This document shows, piece after piece, positions 24,735-32,482 of a DNA stretch of 64,000 bases. Both the position numbers and the translations under genes were made by a program. Below the pieces are notes generated by a model. That model was not told where the DNA came from, did no database searches, and was given only the letters and a program-made list of their open reading frames with translations. Within the stretch, counting starts at the first letter, position 1; every line of letters starts with the position of its first letter. Source of the DNA: Mesorhizobium qingshengii (GTDB lineage: Bacteria; Pseudomonadota; Alphaproteobacteria; Rhizobiales; Rhizobiaceae); the NCBI RefSeq assembly GCF_027563465.1, contig NZ_JAPFQA010000002.1, positions 372,001 through 436,000 on the forward strand, given 5' to 3'.

Positions 24735-24754
24735 TCCTTCCTGCGCAGGAAGGA
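24735..24754. repeat. Perfect 20-bp palindrome 3' of the binding-protein gene
   Basis: TCCTTCCTGCGCAGGAAGGA is a perfect palindrome (8-bp stem, four-base loop). On the minus-strand transcript it stands between the binding-protein stop and the first permease start, with no T-run after it. It probably shields the binding-protein mRNA, giving more binding protein than permease. The surrounding 24661-24894 shows no gene. Confidence 0.5.
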
Positions 24755-24894
24755 CAAAGGCCTGTGACAGGTCAGCTTCGCCTTCCCCACGGTGAGGGTA
24801 AGGCCGAGAGGCCACGCCGACAATCACAACCTGAAAACCGGGATAGTCCGAAACCGGCCAGGCATGCGCCCGGCCGGCTTCGTTGCCTGAGCTC

Positions 24895-26154
24895 TTACTT
24901 CGCCGGCTTGTACCAGCTGTCGAGACCGGCCTGCAGCTTCTTTGCCGCGTCTTCCGGCGTGACGGTGCCGTTGATGACGTTGGCTGACTGGACCCACGTC
25001 TCATTTTCGAGGTTCGGCGTGCCGCGCGACAGGATCTGGTAGGTCGAGCGGATCGTCGACTTGCACTTGCCGCGCCAGGAGACGAATTCCTGCGCCAGCG
25101 GATCTTCCATTTTCACCGGCGAGGAGTTCAGGCTGAAGAAGCCCGGCAGCGCGTTGGCGTAAATGGTGGCGAAATCCGGCGAGGCCACCCAGGACAGGAA
25201 GGTCTTGGCCGCATCCGCATGCTTGGAGGCCGCATTCAGGCCCATGCCGATATCGGTATGGTCGGAGATGTAGCAGGTGTCGCCGGCCTTCTCGACAGGC
25301 GGCGGGAAGGCGCCCATCTTGAACTGGGCCTGGGTGTTGAACAGGCCGATTTCCCACGAACCGGCCGGGTAGATGGCGGCGCGGCCGAGCGTGAACAGGT
25401 TCTGGCTGTCCGGATAGGTCTGTGCCTCGAAGCCGTCGCCGAGATACGACTTCCACTTGGCCAGTTCCTCAAAGGGCGCGACCCAGCCCTTGTCGGTCAG
25501 CTTCTGTTCGCCCTTGATCAATGCGGCGCGGCCGTCCTCGCCCTTCCAGTAGTTGGGACCGATGTTCTGGTAGCCCATGGTCGCGGCTTCCCAGAGATCC
25601 TTGGTGCCCATGGCCATCGGGATGTAGGTGCCGTCAGCCTTGATCTTGTCGAGCGCGGCGAAGAATTCGTCGCGGGTCTGCGGCACCTTGATGCCGAGCT
25701 TGTCGAAGGCATCCTTGTTGTAGATGAAGCCGTGGATGACGGACGCCATCGGCACGCAGAAGCTCGCCTTGCCGTCGTCGGTCTGCCAGGCGGCCTTGGC
25801 CACGGGCGAGAAATTCTCCATGCCGGGCAGCGCCGAGAGGTCGGTGAGGTTGCCCTTCTTGAACAGTTCAAGCGACTTGTCGAACGGGCGGCAGGTGATC
25901 AGGTCGCCCGCCGAACCGGCGGCGAGCTTGGCGCCGAGCGCGGCGTCATATTCGGTCGGCGCCGACGGGGCGAACACCACCTTGATGCCCGGGTTCTTGG
26001 CTTCGAAAGCCGGAATCAGCTTGTCTTTCCAGATGGCAAGATCGTCGCCGCGCCAGCTTTCGATGTTGAGCGTTACGTCCTCGGCATAAGCCACCCCGGC
26101 GGAGCCGAGAATGCTGGTGCCCAGAAGCAGTGCCGTCAGTAGTTTCGTTGTCAT
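24895..26154 (-). CDS. Sugar ABC transporter substrate-binding protein
   Basis: A 419-residue SBP_bac_1-family periplasmic protein. The signal peptide is MTTKLLTALLLGTSILGSAG with cleavage near residue 24 (VAYA-ED). Mature start DVTLNIESWRGDDLAIWKDK and the segment SAGDLITCRPFDKSLEL are typical of CUT1 binding proteins. The C-terminal TVTPEDAAKKLQAGLDSW is a common family end. Position behind murQ and opposite the GlcNAc kinase and nagA genes implies an amino sugar, chitobiose or muropeptide-derived sugar as ligand. Confidence 0.92.
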   Translation of the reverse strand: MTTKLLTALLLGTSILGSAGVAYAEDVTLNIESWRGDDLAIWKDKLIPAFEAKNPGIKVVFAPSAPTEYDAALGAKLAAGSAGDLITCRPFDKSLELFKKGNLTDLSALPGMENFSPVAKAAWQTDDGKASFCVPMASVIHGFIYNKDAFDKLGIKVPQTRDEFFAALDKIKADGTYIPMAMGTKDLWEAATMGYQNIGPNYWKGEDGRAALIKGEQKLTDKGWVAPFEELAKWKSYLGDGFEAQTYPDSQNLFTLGRAAIYPAGSWEIGLFNTQAQFKMGAFPPPVEKAGDTCYISDHTDIGMGLNAASKHADAAKTFLSWVASPDFATIYANALPGFFSLNSSPVKMEDPLAQEFVSWRGKCKSTIRSTYQILSRGTPNLENETWVQSANVINGTVTPEDAAKKLQAGLDSWYKPAK

Positions 26155-26236
26155 GCTCAGTCTCCCTGTTGACCTTTTTCAGGTTCGGTTTTGATGAGAA
26201 CGGAGGCAGTGCGCCCCTTGCTCCCCTCGCAAGCCC

Positions 26237-26265
26237 GTTTCACCCCGTGGAAATCGGGATGAAAC
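26237..26265. repeat. Intercistronic hairpin between murQ and the binding-protein gene
   Basis: GTTTCA...TGAAAC with inner CCCG/CGGG forms an 11-bp stem (one wobble) and a seven-base loop, immediately after the murQ stop on the minus strand. No T-run follows. Confidence 0.4.
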
Positions 26266-26270
26266 AGGCT

Positions 26271-27221
26271 CTATTTCTTTGTTCGAGCATGATCTTTTCC
26301 GAAAAGCGGTTTCCACTTTTCGGGATCATGCCCCAGCGCGGAAAGGGCCGGCCGCAACTTCTGGCCGGCCTCTTCCAGTATCTTCTCTGCCGCATCGGCG
26401 CTGTCGGCGCCGGCGGCGAGCAGAATGGCGGTCTTGACCGCGCCGCCGCTCTTCTCGAGCAGCCGGGCCGCTTCGTCCCTGCCGCGCCCACTGATGGCGG
26501 CGACGATGCGCGCCGCGCGATCGCGCAGCTTGATGTTGTCGGCCATCAGGTTGACCATGTAGCCGTCATGCACATGGCCGAGATGGACGGCGGTCAATGT
26601 CGACAGCATGTTGAGCGCGATCTTCTGAGCGGTGCCCGCGCCCATACGCGTCGAGCCGGCGATCAGCTCCGGCGGCGTTTCGAGCAGGATGGCGGTTTCG
26701 GCCTGCCGCAGCAGAGCTGAATCCCTGTTGTTGGCGATGCCGATGGTGGCAGCACCCAGGCGAGCGGCTTCCTCGATGGCCCGCACCGCATAGGGCGTCG
26801 TGCCGCTGGCGGAAATGGCGATCAGGCAGTCGCCCTTGCCGATGCCGGCATTGGCGACGGCCGCGGCAGCCTCCTCGGTATCATCTTCGGGCCCACCGGC
26901 CAGTGTCCTGAAGGCCTCATCGCCGCCGGCGATCAGGATGGCGATGCGATCGCGGTGGATGCCGAACGTGCCAGGCAGTTCAAGCGCATCGGCCAGCGCC
27001 ATCAGGCCGGAGCTGCCGGCCGCCGCGTAGGCAAGCTTGCCGCCGCTCTTCAGTCTGCCGGCGATGATCTCGGCCGCCCTGGCGATGGACGGAATGGCCT
27101 GGCGCACGACCTTCGCGGCTTCGATCTGCGCATCGGCCAATGAAGCGAGGATGGCGTCGGGGGCCTGGATATCCAGACCCTCGGCATTCTGGTGAAGCGC
27201 TTCGGTGCGCGTTTCGGCCAT
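26271..27221 (-). CDS. murQ: N-acetylmuramic acid 6-phosphate etherase
   Basis: A 316-residue SIS-domain lyase that converts MurNAc 6-phosphate to GlcNAc 6-phosphate and D-lactate. The phosphosugar-binding AAAGSSGLMALADA and following ELPGTFG retain the equivalent of the acid/base Glu (ECPPTFG in E. coli). SASGTTPYA and MGAGTAQKIALNM are typical. ATG 27221 has GGAGG seven bases upstream. The last about 20 residues (HDPEKWKPLFGKDHA and tail) are encoded by a GATCATGC-type interspersed repeat, so the native C-terminus has been replaced or extended. First gene of the minus-strand amino-sugar operon; regulated from the operator array at 27234-27261. Confidence 0.9.
   Translation of the reverse strand: MAETRTEALHQNAEGLDIQAPDAILASLADAQIEAAKVVRQAIPSIARAAEIIAGRLKSGGKLAYAAAGSSGLMALADALELPGTFGIHRDRIAILIAGGDEAFRTLAGGPEDDTEEAAAAVANAGIGKGDCLIAISASGTTPYAVRAIEEAARLGAATIGIANNRDSALLRQAETAILLETPPELIAGSTRMGAGTAQKIALNMLSTLTAVHLGHVHDGYMVNLMADNIKLRDRAARIVAAISGRGRDEAARLLEKSGGAVKTAILLAAGADSADAAEKILEEAGQKLRPALSALGHDPEKWKPLFGKDHARTKK
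26287..26331. repeat. GATCATGC-type interspersed palindrome, inside murQ 3' end
   Basis: GCATGATC (26287-26294) and GATCATGC (26324-26331) are perfect inverted ends; CCGAAAAG and CTTTTCGG pair inside. This is a widespread rhizobial intergenic repeat by recognition. Here it lies in the murQ reading frame. Confidence 0.75.
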
Positions 27222-27233
27222 CCCGGTTCCTCC

Positions 27234-27261
27234 AATACCAGAACAATACCAAAAAAATACC
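27234..27261 (-). promoter_or_regulatory. Triple GGTATT operator array facing murQ
   Basis: AATACC (GGTATT on the minus strand) occurs at 27234-27239, 27245-27250 and 27256-27261, exactly 11 bp apart, i.e. on one face of the helix. The first copy adjoins the murQ ribosome-binding site. A HutC-type GntR regulator is encoded in the divergent operon and is the likely binder. Confidence 0.7.
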
Positions 27262-27380
27262 ACTTGTCCACACGCATTAACGAATTCCCGCGTCGGAAAT
27301 CGCTGAGCCGACGAAATGCCTAGGTTTTTCAAGAAAGTATGCCTTAATCTTTTTGAAACGGAAATTAACTCTTGGCTATT

Positions 27381-27397
27381 GGTATTTTATTGGTATT
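27381..27397 (+). promoter_or_regulatory. Double GGTATT operator facing the kinase gene
   Basis: GGTATT occurs at 27381-27386 and 27392-27397, again 11 bp apart and oriented toward the kinase gene, ending eight bases before its GGAGGAG. A TTGAAA element (27353-27358) upstream is a possible -35. It mirrors the array on the murQ side. Confidence 0.65.
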
Positions 27398-27419
27398 ATC
27401 CGCCCGGAGGAGAAATCGC

Positions 27420-28301
27420 GTGAATTTCGTGCTCGGTATCGATGGCGGCGGCACCAGCTGCAGGGCTGCCCTGGCGACTGTGGAAGGCGCGGTCATTGGC
27501 CGCGCCAAGAGCGGCGCCGCCAACATCCGCACCGACCTCACCGGCGCCCGATCGAACATCGTCGAGGCCGCGCGGCAAGCGTTCATCGCCGCTGGACAGG
27601 ACCCGGACCTGATCCCGCAAACGCCGGCCATTCTCGGCCTCGCCGGCGCCAATGTCGGTACCTACCGGCAGCAACTCGAAGCAATCCTGCCGTTCAGCAT
27701 CAGCCGCGTCGAGACCGACGCCGAAATCGCACTCGAGGGGGCTGTCGGCTCCGGTGACGGCGCCATGGCGATCCTCGGCACGGGTACCGCCTACATGGCG
27801 CGCAAGAACGGCAAGTCGCGTGCCATCGGCGGCTGGGGTTTCCAGGTCGGCGACCAGGGCAGCGGCGCCCGCATCGGCCGCGACCTGCTCGAACAGACGC
27901 TGCTCGCCTATGACGGCGTCCGCGAGGGTTCGCCGCTGACGCAGAGCATGCTCGCCGTTTTCCGCAACAACCCGGAGGACGTGGTCGAATTCACCACCAA
28001 CGCCAAGCCCGGCGATTTCGGCGGCTTCGCGCCCAAGGTGTTCGAGCACGCCGCGAAGGGGGACGACGTCGCCAACTGGATCCTCGACAGGGCGATCGCC
28101 GACGTTGAAGCCTCGCTCGGCGCGCTCGACCTTTCGGACGACGCGCCGCTGTGCCTGCTCGGCGGGCTGGCGCCGCTCTACGCGCCGCGCCTGTCGGCGC
28201 GCTACCGGGCGTTGCTGAAGCCGCCGCTCGACGACGCACTGGGCGGCGCGGTGCAGATGGCGGTCCGCCTTTTCGCCAGACCAGCGGAGGCAGCGCGATG
28301 A
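27420..28301 (+). CDS. BadF/BadG-family amino-sugar kinase (GlcNAc or MurNAc kinase)
   Basis: A 293-residue ASKHA-fold kinase. The phosphate-1 motif is FVLGIDGGGTSCRAAL, the phosphate-2 and connect regions include ETDAEIALEGAVG and GTGTAYMARK, and GGWGFQVGDQGSGARIGR is the characteristic N-acetylglucosamine kinase segment. The GTG at 27420-27422 follows GGAGGAG at 27406-27412; there is no nearby ATG. It would make GlcNAc 6-phosphate from imported sugar and, as described for clostridial MurK of the same family, may also phosphorylate MurNAc, which MurQ needs. The stop overlaps the GntR gene (ATGA). Confidence 0.88.
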   Translation: MNFVLGIDGGGTSCRAALATVEGAVIGRAKSGAANIRTDLTGARSNIVEAARQAFIAAGQDPDLIPQTPAILGLAGANVGTYRQQLEAILPFSISRVETDAEIALEGAVGSGDGAMAILGTGTAYMARKNGKSRAIGGWGFQVGDQGSGARIGRDLLEQTLLAYDGVREGSPLTQSMLAVFRNNPEDVVEFTTNAKPGDFGGFAPKVFEHAAKGDDVANWILDRAIADVEASLGALDLSDDAPLCLLGGLAPLYAPRLSARYRALLKPPLDDALGGAVQMAVRLFARPAEAAR

Positions 28302-29080
28302 GCGACGCCGCTGACCAGATCTTCGCCACGCTGAAACAGTCGTCGCAAAGCGGCGCGCCGCTTTATCTGCAGCTCCGCAAGAGCATCGAGGATGCCGTCA
28401 ATCGCGGCCTGATCGGGCCGGGCGACGCGCTGCCTTCCGAGCGCGATATCGCCACCAAGGCCGACATTTCTCGCGTCACCGTGCGCAAGGCGGTGCAGGA
28501 CCTGGTCAAGGGCGGTATCCTGGTCCAGCGCCACGGCTCCGGCACGTTCGTGGCGCCGCGCATGGAGCGCGTCGAGCAGTCGCTGTCGCGGCTGACATCC
28601 TTCACCGAGGACATGGCGCGGCGCGGCATGGCGGTGCGATCGGCCTGGCTCGATCGCGGCCTTTACGCGCCCTCGCCCGACGAGATGATGGTGCTCGGCC
28701 TGTCGTCGAACGAACTTGTGGCGCGCGTGGCGCGCCTGCGCATTGCCAACGACACGCCGCTGGCGATCGAACGCGCCTCGCTGTCGGCCAGCGTATTGCC
28801 CGACCCGGCGGGGATAGGCTCCTCGCTCTATGCTGCGCTGGAATTGACCGGCAACCGGCCGGTGCGGGCGGTGCAGCGCATCTCCGCCGCCAATCTTGGC
28901 GACAGCGACGCGCGCCTGCTCGAAGTGCCGCCCGGCATCGCCGGCCTGCACATCGAACGCATTTCCTATCTGGCGAGCGGCAAGGTGATCGAATTCACCC
29001 GCTCCATCTACAGGGGCGACGCCTATGATTTCGTCGCCGAACTGCGGCTGACAGGGCCGAGCGAAGAGGGCCGACCATGA
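28298..29080 (+). CDS. GntR-family (HutC subfamily) transcriptional regulator
   Basis: A 260-residue regulator. The winged helix is at about residues 15-85 (LYLQLRKSIEDAVNRG, LPSERDIATKADISRVTVRK, RHGSGTFVAP), and the UTRA effector domain covers about 95-250. HutC-type GntR proteins of this context (NagQ/NagR) sense GlcNAc-6-phosphate or GlcN-6-phosphate. GGAGG lies upstream in the kinase gene, and both ends have ATGA overlaps. It probably represses both arms of the amino-sugar locus through the GGTATT arrays. Confidence 0.9.
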   Translation: MSDAADQIFATLKQSSQSGAPLYLQLRKSIEDAVNRGLIGPGDALPSERDIATKADISRVTVRKAVQDLVKGGILVQRHGSGTFVAPRMERVEQSLSRLTSFTEDMARRGMAVRSAWLDRGLYAPSPDEMMVLGLSSNELVARVARLRIANDTPLAIERASLSASVLPDPAGIGSSLYAALELTGNRPVRAVQRISAANLGDSDARLLEVPPGIAGLHIERISYLASGKVIEFTRSIYRGDAYDFVAELRLTGPSEEGRP

Positions 29081-30120
29081 GTGCAGAGCCGACAGAGATG
29101 ACCCATATGCGGCGCGAGATCGAGGAGATCCCGCAAGCGGTCGCCCGCCTGCTCGACGGCTCCGGCGCCGTGTTGACCGAGGCCGGACGCGGCATCCGCG
29201 AACGCGACCCGCAGTTCGTCGTCACCGTGGCGCGTGGCTCGTCCGACCATGCCGCGACGTTCATGAAATATGCCGTCGAACTGACCGCGGGCCTCGCCGT
29301 CGCCTCGGTCGGTCCATCGATCGCCTCGATCTACGGCAGCAAGCTCAGGCTGGCAGGCTCCGCCTGCCTTGCGATCTCGCAGTCGGGCAAGAGCCCCGAC
29401 ATCGTCGCCATGGCCGAAGCCGCACGGGCCGGCGGCGCGCTGACCATCGCCATCACCAACACCGCCGATTCACCGCTGGCGCGCGCCTCGGATTATGCGA
29501 TCGATATCCTGGCGGGGCCCGAGCGCAGCGTCGCGGCAACCAAGACCTTCGTCAATTCCGCCGTCGCCGGTCTCGCCTTGATGGCGCATTCCACCGGCGA
29601 CGAAGCGCTGCTCAAGGCGCTCGCCCGCTTGCCCGAGCATTTCAGCAAGGCGATCGGCTGCGACTGGATGACGGTGCTGGCCGAAACGATCGACAAGCAG
29701 AAATCGCTGTTCATCCTCGGCCGCGGACCGTCGGCGGCGATGGCCAACGAAGCGGCGCTGAAGTTCAAGGAGACCTGCGGCATGCATGCCGAGGCCTACA
29801 GCGCCGCCGAAGTCATGCATGGCCCGCTGGCGCTGATCGGTCCCGATTTCCCGGTGCTGGCGCTGGCCGCGCGCGACGCGTCCGAACCGTCGGTGGCCGA
29901 AGCCGCAGACAGCCTGGCGGCCAAGGGGGCGCCGGTCTTCATCACCTCGACGCTTGCCAATCGCGCCCTGCGCCTGCCGCATGTCGCCACCGGCCACCCG
30001 CTGACCGATCCGCTGACGCTGATCGTGTCCTTCTATGTGTTCGTCGAGGCGTTTGCCCGCCATCGCGGCCTCGACCCGGACACGCCGCGCAATCTTCGCA
30101 AGGTGACGGAGACCGTATGA
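29077..30120 (+). CDS. SIS-domain glucosamine-6-phosphate deaminase (NagB-II type)
   Basis: A 347-residue protein with two SIS domains, equivalent to the isomerase half of GlmS without the glutaminase domain. TVARGSSDHAATFMKY and AISQSGKSPDIVAMAE form the first sugar-phosphate site, ILGRGPSAAMANEAALKFKE the second, and the conserved AEAYSAAEVMHGPLALI follows. In nag operons such proteins convert GlcN 6-phosphate to fructose 6-phosphate plus ammonia. It overlaps the GntR and nagA genes by ATGA on each side. Confidence 0.88.
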   Translation: MSAEPTEMTHMRREIEEIPQAVARLLDGSGAVLTEAGRGIRERDPQFVVTVARGSSDHAATFMKYAVELTAGLAVASVGPSIASIYGSKLRLAGSACLAISQSGKSPDIVAMAEAARAGGALTIAITNTADSPLARASDYAIDILAGPERSVAATKTFVNSAVAGLALMAHSTGDEALLKALARLPEHFSKAIGCDWMTVLAETIDKQKSLFILGRGPSAAMANEAALKFKETCGMHAEAYSAAEVMHGPLALIGPDFPVLALAARDASEPSVAEAADSLAAKGAPVFITSTLANRALRLPHVATGHPLTDPLTLIVSFYVFVEAFARHRGLDPDTPRNLRKVTETV

Positions 30121-31289
30121 ACGACCGTTTTGCCCTGACTGGCGCCCGGATATTCGACGGCGACGACTGGCATGAAGGCGCAGCGCTTGTCGTGCGCGAC
30201 GGCCTCGTCGAGGCTATTCTGCCCACGGGCGCCATCCCCTCCGACATTCGCGTCGCCGACACCGGTGGCGGCATGCTGGCGCCTGGCTTCATCGACCTGC
30301 AGGTCAATGGCGGCGGCGGCGTCATGCTCAACGACCACCCCGATGTCGCGTCGATCGAAACCATCTGCAAGGCGCATGCGCCCTTCGGCACGACGGCGCT
30401 GCTGCCGACGCTGATCACCGATACGCCCGCGATCACCGCCGCCGCAGTCGCCGCCGGCGAAGCAGCGGCGCTGCGGAAGGTGCCGGGCTTCCTCGGCCTG
30501 CATCTCGAGGGCCCGCATCTGTCGATCGCCCGCAAGGGCGCGCATGATCCGGCGCTGATCCGGCCAATGACGGACGAGGATGAGGCGATGCTGATCGCGG
30601 CGCGGCGCAAGCTGCCGGTGCTGCTCACCACGATAGCGCCCGAATCCGTCGAACCGGCACGCGTGGCGGCGCTCGCCAAGGCAGGCGTCATCGTCAGCCT
30701 TGGCCATTCCGATACCGGCTACGCCACGGCAAAAGCCTTCGCAGAGGCTGGCGCCAGCGTGGTCACCCATCTGTTCAACGCGATGAGCCAGATCGGCAAT
30801 CGCGAGCCTGGGCTGGCGGGCGCGGCCATCGACAGCGGCACATTGTCCGCCGGGTTGATCGCCGACGGCATCCATGTCGATCCCGTCACCATCAAGATCG
30901 CGCTGCGCGCCAAGCAGGGACCGGCGAGGATCGTGCTGGTCACCGATGCCATGGCGACGATCGGCACCGACATGACCTCATTCACGCTGAACGGCCGCAC
31001 CATCTACCGCAAGGATGGCAGCCTGCGGCTCGCCGACGGCACGCTGGCGGGGGCGGATCTCGACATGATCTCGGCTGTTCGATACGTCCACCGGGTCATC
31101 GGGCTGGACCTCTCGGAGGCGTTGCGCATGGCCTCGCTCTATCCCGCGCAAGCGATCGGCCAGTCGCACCGGCTCGGGCGCTTCGCCAATGGCACGGCGG
31201 CCGATATTGTCGCGCTGTCGGACGATCTCGATATCGGACAAGTCTGGATCGGCGGCAAGACGGTGTTCGAGGCCAGCGCTTCACACTGA
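30117..31289 (+). CDS. nagA: N-acetylglucosamine-6-phosphate deacetylase
   Basis: A 390-residue amidohydrolase that removes acetate from GlcNAc 6-phosphate. Metal and substrate residues are seen in [54 protein letters not shown] and the catalytic Asp in [10 protein letters not shown]. Length is normal. Last gene of the ATGA-linked plus-strand operon before the FAD oxidoreductase, whose ATG is 10 bp on. Confidence 0.94.
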   Translation: MNDRFALTGARIFDGDDWHEGAALVVRDGLVEAILPTGAIPSDIRVADTGGGMLAPGFIDLQVNGGGGVMLNDHPDVASIETICKAHAPFGTTALLPTLITDTPAITAAAVAAGEAAALRKVPGFLGLHLEGPHLSIARKGAHDPALIRPMTDEDEAMLIAARRKLPVLLTTIAPESVEPARVAALAKAGVIVSLGHSDTGYATAKAFAEAGASVVTHLFNAMSQIGNREPGLAGAAIDSGTLSAGLIADGIHVDPVTIKIALRAKQGPARIVLVTDAMATIGTDMTSFTLNGRTIYRKDGSLRLADGTLAGADLDMISAVRYVHRVIGLDLSEALRMASLYPAQAIGQSHRLGRFANGTAADIVALSDDLDIGQVWIGGKTVFEASASH

Positions 31290-31299
31290 AGGCGAGCTC

Positions 31300-32412
31300 A
31301 TGCAGGCGATCGACTGTGTTGTCGCTGGAGCCGGTGTCGTCGGGCTCGCCATCGCCAGGGCGCTCGCTCTGGCGGGCCGCGAGGTGGTGGTGATCGAGAA
31401 GGCCGATTCGATCGGCACCGTCACCAGTTCGCGCAATTCCGAAGTCGTCCATGCCGGGCTCTATTATGCGCCGGGGAGCCTGAAAGCCCGGCTCTGCGTC
31501 GAAGGCCGCCAGCTTCTCTACGCCTATTGCGCCGAGCACGACATCGCCCATAAGCGCACCGGCAAGCTGATCGTCGCCAGCGAGCCCGGCCAGCGGGATG
31601 GGTTGCGGGCGATCCAGGCCAATGCGCGACGCTGTGGGGTCGACGATCTCGAGCTTTTGACGCGCGGCGAGGCCGAAAGCCTGGAACCGGCACTGACATG
31701 TGACGCCGCCTTGCTGTCGCCGTCGACCGGCATCGTCGACAGCCATGCGCTGATGCTGTCGCTGCGCGGCGATGCCGAAGCAGCCGGCACATCCTTCGCT
31801 TTCCTCACGGCTGTCGTCGGAGTGGCGATCGAGGCCGGCGGCATCCGGATCGACACGCTCGATGTCAATGGCGAGACCTTCACGCTGCAGGCCAGCGCTT
31901 TCGTCAATGCCTCGGGCCTCGATGCGCAGGCCGTGGCCGGCCGCATCGAAGGGTTCCCCCGGAGCCTGATCCCCAGGCAGTGGCTGGCGCGCGGAAACTA
32001 TTTCGCGCTTCCGGGCCGGTCGCCTTTTTCGCGGCTGATCTATCCGGTTCCGGTCGAAGGTGGCCTTGGCATCCATCTGACGCTCGACCTGGGCGGCAGT
32101 GCCCGCTTCGGGCCCGACGTCGAATGGATCGAGCGCGTGGATTACACGGTCGATCCCGGCCGAAGCGCCGTCTTCCACGAGGCGATCCGGCGCTATTGGC
32201 CCGGCCTCGCCGATGGCGTCCTGCAACCGGCCTATGCCGGCATCAGGCCGAAACTGTCCGGCCCGGGCCAACCGGCGGCCGATTTCATGATCCAGGGTCC
32301 GGCCGACCATGGCGCCGGGCGAATCGTCAACCTGTTCGGCATTGAGAGTCCCGGCCTGACGGCAAGCCTGGCTATCGCCGACCATGCCGTCGGGCTGCTG
32401 TACCGGGAATGA
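31300..32412 (+). CDS. FAD-dependent oxidoreductase, L-2-hydroxyglutarate oxidase-like
   Basis: A 370-residue DAO-family flavoprotein. The dinucleotide motif [17 protein letters not shown] is at residues about 10-26; [20 protein letters not shown] and the end [16 protein letters not shown] match the L-2-hydroxyglutarate oxidase/LhgO group. It probably oxidises a 2-hydroxy acid at the membrane. ATG 31300 has GGCGAG upstream and sits 10 bp after nagA, so it may be read through from the amino-sugar operon; a role there (for instance lactate or hydroxy acid from MurNAc) is only a guess. Confidence 0.85.
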   Translation: MQAIDCVVAGAGVVGLAIARALALAGREVVVIEKADSIGTVTSSRNSEVVHAGLYYAPGSLKARLCVEGRQLLYAYCAEHDIAHKRTGKLIVASEPGQRDGLRAIQANARRCGVDDLELLTRGEAESLEPALTCDAALLSPSTGIVDSHALMLSLRGDAEAAGTSFAFLTAVVGVAIEAGGIRIDTLDVNGETFTLQASAFVNASGLDAQAVAGRIEGFPRSLIPRQWLARGNYFALPGRSPFSRLIYPVPVEGGLGIHLTLDLGGSARFGPDVEWIERVDYTVDPGRSAVFHEAIRRYWPGLADGVLQPAYAGIRPKLSGPGQPAADFMIQGPADHGAGRIVNLFGIESPGLTASLAIADHAVGLLYRE

Positions 32413-32482
32413 CAGGCGCCGGGATCCGTCATCTCGAGCCGGCGTCATGAAACCTTTTGATTTCCCGGTCGTTGTCGGGCGA

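Noticed and set aside
26287..26331. Rho-independent terminator inside murQ
   Set aside because: The palindrome is an interspersed repeat within the coding frame and there is no T-run after it in the murQ direction.
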